Assembly: GCF_907177275.1 (NCBI RefSeq) | Contig: NZ_CAJSLV010000047.1 | Location: 105,877 to 169,876 of the forward strand | Reading direction: 5' to 3' | Origin: Actinacidiphila cocklensis | Lineage (GTDB): Bacteria; Actinomycetota; Actinomycetes; Streptomycetales; Streptomycetaceae | DNA length: 64,000 nucleotides | Part shown: positions 37,341 to 50,502 of the stretch, one piece after another | How positions within the stretch are numbered: position 1 is the stretch's first letter | How the letters are laid out: the number at the start of each line of letters is the position of its first letter | Program-made: the position numbers and the translations under genes | Notes under the pieces: model-generated | Database searches by the model: none | Told to the model about the DNA's origin: nothing | The model's input: the letters and a program-made list of their open reading frames with translations, nothing else

Positions 37341-37667
37341 TCACATGCCGGACAGCGCGCGTACCGCCGCGGTGACGAGCACCGCCGCGGCGATGACCAC
37401 CAGGAAGGGCGCCCGCAGCAGCACCGCGATCCAGGCGGCGGCGAGCCCGGCGGCGCGCGCGTCGACGGTGAGCCGCAGCTGGTCGGTCCCGAAGGTCTGC
37501 AGTGCGGTGAGCGCGGCGAGCAGCGCGATCGGCACCAGCGCCGCGAGCCGCTTGACCAGCGGCTTCTCCAGCAGCCCCGCCGGTACCGACAGGCCGAGCA
37601 GTTTCACCGCGTAGCAGCCTGCCGCGGTGACGGCGATCGCCGTCCACGTGTTGACGGCCGCGCTCAT
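37341..37667 (-). CDS. azlD: AzlD-type branched-chain amino acid exporter subunit
   Basis: A 108-residue membrane protein with three to four hydrophobic helices (TAIAVTAAGCYAVKLLGL, LAALVPIALLAALTAL, FLVVIAAAVLVTAAV). It is the small partner of AzlC in AzlCD exporters. Its ATG overlaps the azlC stop codon by 4 bp (ATGA), which shows translational coupling and supports the pairing. Confidence 0.88.
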   Translation of the reverse strand: MSAAVNTWTAIAVTAAGCYAVKLLGLSVPAGLLEKPLVKRLAALVPIALLAALTALQTFGTDQLRLTVDARAAGLAAAWIAVLLRAPFLVVIAAAVLVTAAVRALSGM

Positions 37668-38428
37668 TGCCGCGCCTCCTGTGCTGCCGGGCCGGCCGGC
37701 GCGGCGCCGTCGCCGCGGTTCCGACGGCCGGCGGCCAGCACCAGTGGCGCGGCCAGAGCGGCGGCCAGTACCGGCACTCCGGCCGGCAGCAGCGACAGCC
37801 CGCCCAGCGCGAGCAGCACGGCGAGCCCGGCCACGGCCCGCTCGGTACGGCCCTTGAGCATGGGGGCCAGCAGGGCGAGGAAGACGGCAGGGCCGGCCGC
37901 GTCCAGGCCCCAGGCCGCGGGATCGCCGAGTGCGGAGGCGCCCAGCGCTCCGACCAGGGTCGTGAGATTCCAGAGCGCATACAGGCTCGCGCCGGTCACC
38001 GTGAAGCCGAGCCTGGCACTGGCCCGGTCCGGCTGGGCGAGCGCCACCGCGGACGTCTCGTCGATGACCCATTGCGCGGCCAGCGGCCGCAGCGCCGCCG
38101 GCAGCCGCAGCAGTTGGGACAGCCGCAGCCCGTAGAAGGCGTTGCGGGCGCCCAGGAAGAAGGCGCCGGCCGCGGCCGCGAAGGGATTGCCTCCCGTACC
38201 GAGCGCGCTGACCAGGGCGAACTGCGAAGCCCCGGTGAAGACCAGCAGGGACAGCAGGCAGCTCTGCAGCACCGTGAGCCCGGCTCCGGCTGAGGTCACG
38301 CCGAAGGCGAAACCGGACAGGCCCACGGCCACACCGACGCCGAGGGCGTCGCGGACCACGCGTGAGCGGGACGGGTACGGGGGCGGCGGCCGGTCTGCGG
38401 CCCTGCCGGATATCGGCGGTGCGGTCAT
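37664..38428 (-). CDS. azlC: AzlC-type branched-chain amino acid exporter subunit
   Basis: A 254-residue membrane protein with about six hydrophobic segments. AzlC marks are 'FTGASQFALVSAL' and 'GARNAFYGLRLSQLL' followed by 'QWVIDETSAVAL'. ATG 38428 lies 6 nt after TAGCCT. This -10 box overlaps the stop codon of the upstream araC-type gene, so azlCD could be transcribed both alone and with it. The substrate is predicted from the family only. Confidence 0.92.
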   Translation of the reverse strand: MTAPPISGRAADRPPPPYPSRSRVVRDALGVGVAVGLSGFAFGVTSAGAGLTVLQSCLLSLLVFTGASQFALVSALGTGGNPFAAAAGAFFLGARNAFYGLRLSQLLRLPAALRPLAAQWVIDETSAVALAQPDRASARLGFTVTGASLYALWNLTTLVGALGASALGDPAAWGLDAAGPAVFLALLAPMLKGRTERAVAGLAVLLALGGLSLLPAGVPVLAAALAAPLVLAAGRRNRGDGAAPAGPAAQEARQ

Positions 38429-38434
38429 TCGCCC

Positions 38435-38440
38435 AGGCTA
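38435..38440 (-). promoter_or_regulatory. -10 box of leaderless azlC
   Basis: TAGCCT ends 6 nt before the ATG at 38428. Its TAG is also the stop codon of the upstream regulator gene. Confidence 0.45.
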
Positions 38441-39286
38441 GGAAGGCCTCAGCAGCACGTCTTGTACGTTCTTGCGTTCGCGCTGGTACGCCCCGGGTGG
38501 GACGCCGACGATCCGGGTGAAGTGGCGGTTGAGGTGCGACTGGTCGGTGAAGCCGACGGCTGTCGCCGCGCTCGCGGGCGCGACCCCGGCGTCCAGCAGC
38601 CTGCGGGCCTCCTTGACGCGCTCGCCGGTCAGCCAGGCGTGCGGGGGCAACCCGTAGGCGGACTTGAACGCCCGCAGAAGGGCGAAAGGGCTGGTGCCGA
38701 ACTCGGCGGCGAGCTGTTCCAGGCTCGGTGGCTCCGCGAGCCGGGCCGTCAGCAGATCTCGTGCGCGGGCGGCAACGGCCTGCCCGCCGGAGAGGCCGCG
38801 TGCGGCGACGGGTCCGGTGCCGTGCCGGGCGAGCACGCGGGCCAGCAGGAGCCGCAGGCAGGTGTCGGCCGCCAGCGCGTTGTCGCTCTCCGCGGCGGCG
38901 TGGACGTCGGCGATCATCCGGGCGGTGACCGGGTCGACCACGACGGTGGTGTCGAAGGCGGGGGTGCCGCGCGGCGCGGAGAGCTCGGCGGCCACCGCGG
39001 CGACGACCTGCCGTGCGGGATAGAGGACGTGGTAGGCCCAGCCCTCCTCGGTGCCCGCGTACGCCGAGTGCGGGGTCTCGGGGTTGATCAGCACGACACC
39101 GCCTGGGCCGGCCCGCTCGGCCCCGTCCGGCAGGCCGATGCCCTCCACTCCCCCGGTGACCGCGGCGATCACGTAGCCATCATGAGCATGCCGGGGGAAG
39201 GTGTGGCGGACGTAGCGCGCCCGCAGCAGGTCCACCCCCGGCAGCGCGGGGTGCTCCCAGTGTCTTGCCTGCTCGCGGGCCGCCAT
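38438..39286 (-). CDS. AraC family regulator with cupin sensor domain
   Basis: A 282-residue transcription factor. The N-terminal cupin-type ligand domain (about 10-130) has 'HTFPRHAHDGYVIAAVTGG' and 'LINPETPHSAY'. The C-terminal double HTH reads 'PSLEQLAAEFGTSPFALLRAFK' and 'AATAVGFTDQSHLNRHFTRIVGVPPGAYQ'. It is transcribed just ahead of azlCD, 10 bp away, so it most likely controls that exporter, probably in response to an amino acid. It is divergent from the Lhr helicase gene. Confidence 0.92.
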   Translation of the reverse strand: MAAREQARHWEHPALPGVDLLRARYVRHTFPRHAHDGYVIAAVTGGVEGIGLPDGAERAGPGGVVLINPETPHSAYAGTEEGWAYHVLYPARQVVAAVAAELSAPRGTPAFDTTVVVDPVTARMIADVHAAAESDNALAADTCLRLLLARVLARHGTGPVAARGLSGGQAVAARARDLLTARLAEPPSLEQLAAEFGTSPFALLRAFKSAYGLPPHAWLTGERVKEARRLLDAGVAPASAATAVGFTDQSHLNRHFTRIVGVPPGAYQRERKNVQDVLLRPS

Positions 39287-39377
39287 GAGGCCATTGTGGC
39301 GTGACCGCGCCAGGAGTTATCCACAGGCGGCGAATCCGGCTCAGCGCGCTGTCGGTGCGGCGAGGCAGGATGGTGGC

Positions 39378-44033
<4,656 letters not shown>

Positions 44034-44135
44034 TCCTCGGCGGGGTGCCTCCGCAGGACCCAAGTGCCCGCCCCCGCGGCGCCCAGCCGCGGGTGCGGGA
44101 GGAAGGCTCGCGGATGCGAGGGGCATGATGGAGGG

Positions 44136-44936
44136 GTGCCTGAAGGAGACACGGTGTGGCTGACCGCTCAGCGGCTGGACGCGGCGCTGGCGGGGCGTCC
44201 GCTGGTGCGGGCTGAGCTGCGGGTGCCGCAGATGCCCACGGTGCGGCTGGAGGGACGACGGGTGCTGGAGGTCGCCCCTCGGGGCAAGCACCTGCTCACG
44301 CGGCTGGACGACGGCTGGACGCTGCACTCGCATCTGCGGATGGACGGTGCCTGGCACCTCTACGCGCCCGGGGAGCGCTGGCGGGGCGGGGCCGAGCACC
44401 AGGTGCGGGCAGTGCTGGGGAACGAGGCGAGGACCGCCGTCGGCTACCGGCTGCCGGTGCTCGAACTGCTGCCCACAGCGGACGAGTCGCAGGTGGTCGG
44501 CCACCTCGGCCCCGATCTGCTCGGGCCGGATTGGGACCCGGCGGCGGCGCTGGCCAGGCTGGCCGCAGGCCCGGAGCGGCCGGTGGGTGAGGCGCTGCTC
44601 GACCAGCGCAATCTCGCGGGGATCGGCAACGTCTACGTCGCCGAGCTGTGCTTCCTGCGCGGAGTGACCCCGTGGACGCCGTTCGGCGAGGTCGCGGCGC
44701 CGGAGAAGCTGGTGCTGCTGGCCAAGCGGCTGCTGGAGGCGAACAAGGCCCGCCCGGGCCATGTGACGACCGGGGACTTGCGACGCGGGCGTACGCACTG
44801 GGTGTACGACCGGGCACACCGGCCGTGCCTGCGCTGCGGCACCTCCGTCATGGCGGGCGAGCACGGCCCGGCGGGGCGGGAGCGGGTGGCTTACTGGTGC
44901 CCGCGCTGCCAGCGCGGTCCCGTACCCGGACGGTAG
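44136..44936 (+). CDS. Fpg/Nei-family DNA glycosylase (endonuclease VIII-like)
   Basis: A 266-residue base-excision repair enzyme. After Met removal it starts P-E-G-D-T-V, with Pro as the Schiff-base nucleophile and Glu as the catalytic acid. It also has 'PRGKHLL' with the conserved Lys, 'DQRNLAGIGNVYVAE' (helix-two-turn-helix), and a C-terminal zinc finger (CLRCG...WCPRCQ). The N-terminal PEGDTVW places it with actinobacterial Nei2 rather than Fpg (MutM). GTG 44136 is supported by this N-terminus; GGAGGG is directly adjacent, so initiation may be unusual or leaderless. Confidence 0.93.
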   Translation: MPEGDTVWLTAQRLDAALAGRPLVRAELRVPQMPTVRLEGRRVLEVAPRGKHLLTRLDDGWTLHSHLRMDGAWHLYAPGERWRGGAEHQVRAVLGNEARTAVGYRLPVLELLPTADESQVVGHLGPDLLGPDWDPAAALARLAAGPERPVGEALLDQRNLAGIGNVYVAELCFLRGVTPWTPFGEVAAPEKLVLLAKRLLEANKARPGHVTTGDLRRGRTHWVYDRAHRPCLRCGTSVMAGEHGPAGRERVAYWCPRCQRGPVPGR

Positions 44937-44939
44937 GCC

Positions 44940-45212
44940 TCAGGTGGCCGTGGCGTCGCCCCTGTGTGGGCGCCGGATACGTGCGGGCACCGCGTGCAGG
45001 GGTATCAGGCCGAGGCTCCAGCCGCCCGCGGCCAGCGCGCTCTGCCAGGGGCCGCCCGCCTCGGGGCGTATCGCGAGCCGCAGCAGCGCGCCCCACCACA
45101 GCACCCCGCCGATCGCACCGATGACGCAGCGCAGCATCCGCCGCCACGACAGGTGCGACGCCGCTGCAGCGGGCCGGGAAGGGACTGTCGGGAGTTCCTG
45201 GAGCGCATGCAT
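44940..45212 (-). CDS. Small hypothetical membrane protein
   Basis: A 90-residue protein I do not recognise. It has a hydrophilic N-terminus, two hydrophobic helices (CVIGAIGGVLWWGALLRLAI and SALAAGGWSLGLIPLHAV), and a basic C-terminus. Although short, it is supported by a strong RBS, GAGGAGG 5 nt before ATG 45212. Its stop lies 3 bp from the convergent glycosylase stop. The long frame upstream to 46127 is noise. Confidence 0.68.
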   Translation of the reverse strand: MHALQELPTVPSRPAAAASHLSWRRMLRCVIGAIGGVLWWGALLRLAIRPEAGGPWQSALAAGGWSLGLIPLHAVPARIRRPHRGDATAT

Positions 45213-45313
45213 GGCCGCCTCCTCAGACCCCGAGTTCGCGGCGGGGGCCGCACGCGGCGGCCCCCGTACTGCCCTTGGCCTCCCGTACCGAGGCGAGCGA
45301 CGGGACGGGGCGG

Positions 45314-45784
45314 TCAGACGTTCTCCGCCTGGAACATCCAGTGCGCCTTTTCCAGGTCGCGCGAGACGCCGATCAGGATGTCCTGGCTGACCGGGTCCGG
45401 CTTGTCCGTCAGCTCGATGCGGTCGCGCAAACGGGTGATGACGGCGCCCAGCGCGGCGACCATGATCTCGACGACTTCGGTGTCCTTGACCCAGCCGTCG
45501 GTCACCGTGTCGATGCCGCTCGTCTTGGCGACCGTCCCGGCGCGGCCGTCCGGCGAGACGCCGATGGCCGAGGCGCGCTCGGCGACGGTGTCCGCGTGGG
45601 TCCGCGCGCTGTCGACGACCTCGTCGAGCTGGAGGTGGATGGACCGGAAGCGCGGTCCCACGACATTCCAGTGCACCTGCTTGGCCAGCAACGACAGGTC
45701 GAGAAGGTCCACGAGAGCGCCCTGGAGGGCGTCTCCCACGGCCTTGCGGTCCTGCTCGGACAGAGGGCTCTTCACGACACTCAT
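45314..45784 (-). CDS. dps: Dps family ferritin-like DNA-protection protein
   Basis: A 156-residue four-helix-bundle protein that forms dodecamers, oxidises Fe(II) with peroxide and can bind DNA. Ferroxidase residues H38, H50, D54 and E69 lie in 'KQVHWNVVGPRFRSIH' and 'ADTVAERASAIG'. Short tails without a Lys-rich extension suggest weak DNA binding. ATG 45784 has GGGAG at 6 nt. A sigma-B-type promoter candidate lies 73 bp upstream, which would fit osmotic or oxidative induction. Confidence 0.95.
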   Translation of the reverse strand: MSVVKSPLSEQDRKAVGDALQGALVDLLDLSLLAKQVHWNVVGPRFRSIHLQLDEVVDSARTHADTVAERASAIGVSPDGRAGTVAKTSGIDTVTDGWVKDTEVVEIMVAALGAVITRLRDRIELTDKPDPVSQDILIGVSRDLEKAHWMFQAENV

Positions 45785-45856
45785 GCGGTTCTCCCAGCGG
45801 ATCGACGCGTTCGGATCCGATTTGGCCGCTTACGACCGCAATCGGACCTTCTCCGC

Positions 45857-45882
45857 CTACCCTGCCTCGCCGTTCCGAACAC
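45857..45882 (-). promoter_or_regulatory. Candidate sigma-B-type promoter of dps
   Basis: On the minus strand GTGT and GGGTAG are separated by 16 nt, close to the Streptomyces stress-sigma pattern GNNT-N14-16-GGGTA(C/T). The match is short and chance is possible. Confidence 0.35.
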
Positions 45883-45936
45883 GGCAAAGGCAGAACCGCC
45901 GCCGCACGCCGTCCACGCGGGGAAACAGCCGGAAAA

Positions 45937-46329
45937 TCAGGCGGCGACGACGTCCACGGCTTCCGCGGACTTCTTCGGTGCCTTGATGGTGATCCGTTCG
46001 TCCGGGGTGGACGTGACGGACGTGACCGATGTGACTGTGCCGAGCAGCGGCCGCATCGGTGCGGCAGTGGCCTCGGACGCCGCGGACTGTGCCAGCTCGG
46101 CGAGCGACAGATCGTCGCTGACCTCACGCATCACCTCGGACATCGGTACGTCCAGGGCGTCGCAGATCGCCGAGAGCAGTTCGGAGGACGCCTCCTTCTG
46201 CCCCCTCTCGACCTCCGAGAGATAGCCGAGCGAAACCCGGGCGGACGAGGAGACCTCGCGCAGGGTGCGGCCCTGTCGCTGGCGCTGCCGACGCAGCACG
46301 TCACCCAGCAGGCGACGGAGCAGAATCAT
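45937..46329 (-). CDS. clgR: XRE-family regulator ClgR
   Basis: A 130-residue activator of clp protease genes in actinobacteria. The HTH (about 5-65) reads '[37 protein letters not shown]', nearly identical to Streptomyces ClgR as I recall it. It ends in V-D-V-V-A-A, and such Ala-Ala ends are known targets of Clp degradation, which provides feedback. ATG 46329 has GGAGGG at 8 nt; a frame 33 nt longer lacks support. Confidence 0.92.
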   Translation of the reverse strand: MILLRRLLGDVLRRQRQRQGRTLREVSSSARVSLGYLSEVERGQKEASSELLSAICDALDVPMSEVMREVSDDLSLAELAQSAASEATAAPMRPLLGTVTSVTSVTSTPDERITIKAPKKSAEAVDVVAA

Positions 46330-46493
46330 CGGTGGCTCCCTCCTCGGATCGCGGTACCGCATCCTTCTCGCCCCACCGTACCGCCTCGGGCACCGGCCGT
46401 GCGGGGAGCAAAGACGTGTTCACTCAGGGCTGCAAACATCCCGCCCCTCGGTGTTCTTCCCTGTACTCCGCCGCTGAACGCACACCGGGCCGG

Positions 46494-46979
46494 TTATTCG
46501 GAGACCTTCAGAAGTTGTTCGACGAGCAGATCGAGCACGGCCGCGACCGATGCCCTGCGGATCGCCGTACGGTCCCCGCTCAGCTGCAGCGCAGCGACCT
46601 CGTCGACCCCGCCGGGACCGGCCACCGCCACGAAGACGGTGCCCACGGACTGGCCGTCCTGCGGGTCAGGACCCGCGACCCCGGTGGTGGCGGCGCCCCA
46701 GTCCGCGCCGAGCCGACGGCGTACGCCCCCGGCCATCTCGCGCGCCACCTGCGCATCCACCGCGCCCCGCTCGGCCAGCAGTAGCCCGTCCACGCCCAGC
46801 AGCTCCTGCTTGAGCGCGGTGGCATACGCCGTGACCGACCCGCGGAAGCTGCGGGACGCGCCGGGCACCCCGGTCAGCTCCGCGGCCAGCAGTCCGCCGG
46901 TCAGCGACTCCGCGACGGCCAGCGTGCCGCCCCGCAGCTCCAGCAGCCTCAGCGCCTCGGCCGCGGCACCGACCGTCAT
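46494..46979 (-). CDS. CinA C-terminal domain protein (nicotinamide-nucleotide amidase type)
   Basis: A 161-residue stand-alone CinA_C domain; this family deamidates nicotinamide mononucleotide (PncC). It has 'VAVAESLTGG' type sequence (LAVAESLTGGLLAAELT), 'SVTAYATALKQELLGV', and 'GVAGPDPQDGQSVGTVFVAVA'. The MoeA-like N-terminal half of long CinA is absent, which is normal for this short form. Its ATG overlaps the pgsA stop by 4 bp, so it is the third gene of rimO-pgsA-cinA. Confidence 0.92.
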   Translation of the reverse strand: MTVGAAAEALRLLELRGGTLAVAESLTGGLLAAELTGVPGASRSFRGSVTAYATALKQELLGVDGLLLAERGAVDAQVAREMAGGVRRRLGADWGAATTGVAGPDPQDGQSVGTVFVAVAGPGGVDEVAALQLSGDRTAIRRASVAAVLDLLVEQLLKVSE

Positions 46980-47794
46980 GCGCCCTGCTCCGGCTCGTCG
47001 CCCTCGGCAGCCCCGGCGCCCGCAGACGCGGCGGCCTCCCGCGCCGCCGTCCGCTCGGCGGCCAGACCGGCCCGCCGCAGCACGACGGCCTGCCGTACGT
47101 AGTCGAGCCCGGTCACCACCGTGAGCAGCACCGCGAGGCCCATCAGCCAGGCGCGGGCGCTGGCCAGCGGCCCGGTCAGCACCAGGATGTACATGCCGAC
47201 CGCGACGCCCTGCGTGAGCGTCTTGAGCTTGCCGCCCCGGCTGGCCGGGATCACCCCGTGTCTGATCACCCAGAACCGCAGCAGCGTGATGCCCAGCTCG
47301 CGAAAGAGGATCACGGCCGTGACCCACCACGGCAGGTCGCCCAGCGCGGACAGCCCGACCAGGGCAGCGCCCATGATCGCTTTGTCCGCGATCGGGTCGG
47401 CGATCTTGCCGAAGTCGGTGACCAGCCCGTAACGCCTGGCCAGCTCGCCGTCGAAGAGGTCGGTGATCATCGCGATGGCGAAGGCCGCCCACGCGAAGGA
47501 GCGCCACTTCGGGTCGTGCCCGTCGTCGTGGACGAGCAGCAGCACGAACCCGGGGACCAGCACCAGCCGGGTCATCGTCAGGAGGTTGGCGATGTTCCAC
47601 AGGCCGGCCTTGGCCGCCACCGGGTCACCCGCGTGATCGGTGCCCGCCACCGGGTCGGTCAGCGAGGCGGGCGCCACCGTGGCACCCGACCCAGCGCCGC
47701 CCGCCGACGCGCCCGGCGGCGTGGAAGCCGCGGACGAAGAAGAGGACGACGAGGAGGGGGAAGGGGACGCGGCCGGCGCGGGGGCTCCGCTCAT
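46976..47794 (-). CDS. pgsA: CDP-diacylglycerol--glycerol-3-phosphate 3-phosphatidyltransferase
   Basis: Membrane enzyme of phosphatidylglycerol synthesis, 272 residues. The CDP-alcohol motif D-x2-D-G-x2-A-R-x8-G-x3-D-x3-D is complete in [20 protein letters not shown] plus ADPIAD. About six hydrophobic segments are present. The N-terminal 70 residues are a Ser/Pro-rich extension beyond the usual length, and the C-terminal 25 are Ala/Glu-rich. The ATG overlaps the rimO stop by 4 bp. Confidence 0.94.
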   Translation of the reverse strand: MSGAPAPAASPSPSSSSSSSSAASTPPGASAGGAGSGATVAPASLTDPVAGTDHAGDPVAAKAGLWNIANLLTMTRLVLVPGFVLLLVHDDGHDPKWRSFAWAAFAIAMITDLFDGELARRYGLVTDFGKIADPIADKAIMGAALVGLSALGDLPWWVTAVILFRELGITLLRFWVIRHGVIPASRGGKLKTLTQGVAVGMYILVLTGPLASARAWLMGLAVLLTVVTGLDYVRQAVVLRRAGLAAERTAAREAAASAGAGAAEGDEPEQGA

Positions 47795-49386
47795 CTGCCC
47801 ACCACCGCCGGCCCTGCCGTGGCCGCGTCGGCGGCCGGCCCGGCGGGCGCACCGACCGAGGCAGCACCGCCGAGCGGCTCGGCCACCAGGTCCACGCCCT
47901 GCGCCCCGGTCACCTTCGCAGTCACGAAGGTCCCCGGCTGCGGCTGCCAGGCCTCTCCGGCGGACACCAGCACGACCTGGCCGTCCGTCTCCGGCGCCTG
48001 GTGGTCGGCGCGGCCCGTCACCTCGCCGGTCTCCTCGTCCACCGCCTCGACCAGCACCCGGACGGTGTCCCCGAGGCGTTCCTCGGCGCGCTGCGCCGTC
48101 AGCTCCTCGGCGAGCCGGGAGACCCGGGCCAGCCGGGCGGCGATCACGTCGTCGTCCAGCTTGCCCTCGAAGCCGGCCGCCTCGGTGCCGTCCTCGTCGG
48201 AGTAGCCGAACACCCCGATCGCGTCGAGCCGGGCGGCGCTCAGGAAGCGCTCCAGCTCGGCCAGGTCGTCCTCGGTCTCGCCGGGGAAGCCCACGATGAA
48301 GTTGGAGCGGACGCCCGCCTCCGGCGCCTTCGCCCGGATCGCGCCGAGTAGGTCGAGGAAGCGGTCGGTGTCGCCGAAGCGCCGCATGGCCCGCAGCACG
48401 CCGGGGGCGGAGTGCTGGAAGGACAGGTCGAAGTAGGGCACCACACCGGGCGTGGAGGTCAGCACGTCGATGAGCCCGGGGCGCATCTCGGCGGGCTGCA
48501 GATAGCTGACCCTGACCCGCTCGATGCCCTCCACCGCCGCCAGCTCGGGCAGCAGCGTCTCCAGCAGCCGGATGTCGCCGAGGTCCTTGCCGTAGGAGGT
48601 GTTGTTCTCGCTGACCAGCATCACTTCGCTGACGCCCTGGGTGGCCAGCCAGCGGGCCTCGCCGAGGACGTCGGAGGGGCGGCGCGAGATGAAGGAGCCG
48701 CGGAAGGAGGGGATCGCGCAGAAGGTGCAGCGCCGGTCGCAGCCGGAGGCGAGCTTCACCGAGGCGACAGGCCCCGATCCCAGCCGCCGTCGCAGCGGTG
48801 CGCGCGGGCCGGATGCGGGTGCGACGCCCTCGGGCAGGTCGGCGAGGTCCACGGCCGGTCCGCCATCCGCCGTGGCGGAAGCATCCGTCCCGGACAAGGC
48901 CCCGTTCGAGTGACCCCCCTGCGAGTGACCCGGCAGCGCGACCGTTGACGCCTGGCGCTCCGCCGGGCTGATCGGCAGCAGCTTGCGCCGGTCACGCGGG
49001 GTGTGCGGGGCGTGGACGCCGCCGGCCAGGATCGTCTGCAGTCGCTCGGAGATGTCGGCGTAGTCGTCGAAGCCGAGCACACCGTCGGCCTCCGGCAGAG
49101 CGTCGGCCAGTTCCTTGCCGTACCGCTCCGCCATGCAGCCGACGGCGACGACGGCTTGGGTGCGGCCGTGGTCCTTGAGGTCGTTGGCCTCGAGGAGGGC
49201 GTCCACCGAGTCCTTCTTGGCCGCCTCCACGAAGCCGCAGGTGTTGACGACCGCCACGTCGGCGTCCGCCGCGTCCTCGACCAGCCGCCAGCCGTCCGCC
49301 GCCAGCCGGCCGGCAAGCTCTTCCGAGTCCACTTCGTTACGGGCGCATCCGAGCGTGACAAGGGCGACGGTACGGGTTTCGGGCAT
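47791..49386 (-). CDS. rimO: Ribosomal protein S12 methylthiotransferase RimO
   Basis: Radical-SAM enzyme that methylthiolates an Asp of ribosomal protein S12. It has 531 residues. The N-terminal cluster uses C14 (TLGCARN), NTCGF and VGCMAER. The radical SAM motif is [16 protein letters not shown], which is RimO-specific. A TRAM domain closes the protein. About 60 extra residues ([18 protein letters not shown]...) sit between the MTTase and SAM domains and look disordered. ATG 49386 lies 6 nt after TAGTCT without an RBS, so the operon mRNA should be leaderless. Confidence 0.96.
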   Translation of the reverse strand: MPETRTVALVTLGCARNEVDSEELAGRLAADGWRLVEDAADADVAVVNTCGFVEAAKKDSVDALLEANDLKDHGRTQAVVAVGCMAERYGKELADALPEADGVLGFDDYADISERLQTILAGGVHAPHTPRDRRKLLPISPAERQASTVALPGHSQGGHSNGALSGTDASATADGGPAVDLADLPEGVAPASGPRAPLRRRLGSGPVASVKLASGCDRRCTFCAIPSFRGSFISRRPSDVLGEARWLATQGVSEVMLVSENNTSYGKDLGDIRLLETLLPELAAVEGIERVRVSYLQPAEMRPGLIDVLTSTPGVVPYFDLSFQHSAPGVLRAMRRFGDTDRFLDLLGAIRAKAPEAGVRSNFIVGFPGETEDDLAELERFLSAARLDAIGVFGYSDEDGTEAAGFEGKLDDDVIAARLARVSRLAEELTAQRAEERLGDTVRVLVEAVDEETGEVTGRADHQAPETDGQVVLVSAGEAWQPQPGTFVTAKVTGAQGVDLVAEPLGGAASVGAPAGPAADAATAGPAVVGR

Positions 49387-49392
49387 GCACTC

Positions 49393-49398
49393 AGACTA
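49393..49398 (-). promoter_or_regulatory. -10 box of leaderless rimO operon
   Basis: TAGTCT ends 6 nt before the ATG at 49386 on the minus strand; no Shine-Dalgarno sequence. Confidence 0.5.
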
Positions 49399-49478
49399 CC
49401 CGCTGCCTTCTCGCACCCTTCGCGCCTCGGCCGCCGATGGCCGGAACACCTCAGGAAGACCGCGGGAAGCCTCGGGCA

Positions 49479-50288
49479 CTAGCCCTGGGCCGGGTCGCCC
49501 GGGGTGTACGTCAGGCGGACCACCTGGCCGTCGGTGCCGGCCGCGCCCAGGTCCTTGCCGTTGACGAAGAGCTGCACCGCGCCCGCGTTGCCGACGACCA
49601 GTTTGATCTTCTTGTCGTCGGTGAAGGTCTCCGAGTCGCCCTTCTTGAGCGAGCCCTGGAAGAGCCGCTTTCCGTTGTGGTCGGTGGCCTGGACCCAGCT
49701 CACGCCGCCCTCGGCGCTGATCTTGACCGTGACCTTGCCGGGCGGGGCGGCCGCGATGGCGCTGCCCGTCGGGTCGGGGGTGGGCGGCAGCGTGCCCTTC
49801 GTCGTCTGCGTGGTCGGCTTGGTGGCGGAGCTGCTCGGGGTGGGCGGTGCGGGGTCGGCCTTCGCGCCGTTCCCGTCGCTGTCGCCGGTGAAGGCGGTGT
49901 AGCCGACGAAGCCGATGACCGCGACGATCGCCGCGACCATGGCCGCGGTCCAGTTGGGCCGGCGCGGCTCGGAGCGGATCTTCTCGGCCGAGTACATCGG
50001 CGCGACGGGTGCCGGCACGACCTCCGTACCGTGCTCGGCCGCATATTGTGCGATCAGCGGCTCGGGGTCGAGGCCGACGGCGCGGGCGAGCGTACGGATG
50101 TGGCCGCGGGCGTAGACGTCACCGCCGCAGCGGGAGAAGTCGTCCTGCTCGATCGACTGCACGATGGGGACGCGCACCCGGGTACTGGTGCTGACCTCGT
50201 CGATGGAGAGCCCGGCGGCGATGCGGGCCTGGGCGAGGGCGTGGCCGACCGAAGGCCGGTCTTCGGTGGGCGTGTTGCCGAGGGACAC
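49479..50288 (-). CDS. RodZ-like membrane protein with N-terminal HTH
   Basis: A 269-residue single-pass protein. The HTH_25 domain (about 14-80) reads 'VGHALAQARIAAGLSIDEVSTSTRVRVPIVQSIEQDDF', and one membrane helix (about 113-133) reads 'AAMVAAIVAVIGFVGYTAF'. A Thr/Pro-rich outer linker leads to a DUF4115-like beta domain (about 190-260). This is the RodZ plan; rod-shape RodZ links MreB to the wall. GTG 50288 has GAAAGG at 7 nt. A TTGCCC/TAGACT promoter lies upstream. It is between ftsK and the rimO operon on the same strand. Confidence 0.9.
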   Translation of the reverse strand: MSLGNTPTEDRPSVGHALAQARIAAGLSIDEVSTSTRVRVPIVQSIEQDDFSRCGGDVYARGHIRTLARAVGLDPEPLIAQYAAEHGTEVVPAPVAPMYSAEKIRSEPRRPNWTAAMVAAIVAVIGFVGYTAFTGDSDGNGAKADPAPPTPSSSATKPTTQTTKGTLPPTPDPTGSAIAAAPPGKVTVKISAEGGVSWVQATDHNGKRLFQGSLKKGDSETFTDDKKIKLVVGNAGAVQLFVNGKDLGAAGTDGQVVRLTYTPGDPAQG

Positions 50289-50328
50289 GAGGGCGCCTTT
50301 CGAGCGTGCAGCCGCCTGCTGGAGGTTC

Positions 50329-50359
50329 AGTCTAGGGGGGGCAGGAAAACGAGGGGCAA
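50329..50359 (-). promoter_or_regulatory. Promoter of RodZ-like gene
   Basis: On the minus strand TTGCCC (50354-50359) and TAGACT (50329-50334) are 19 nt apart and about 40 bp upstream of the GTG. The spacing is slightly long. Confidence 0.45.
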
Positions 50360-50502
50360 GCGGACGGCCGGATTTTGTCCGCCATCAGGATGTCGTCCTC
50401 CCTGCCGAAGTTGACGTACGAACAGATCAAACGGTTGCCTGGAAAATACGACCGCTTTTCGGCCGCCACCGCGTGTCGCTGCGGCACCCGCCGCGGCCGC
50501 GG

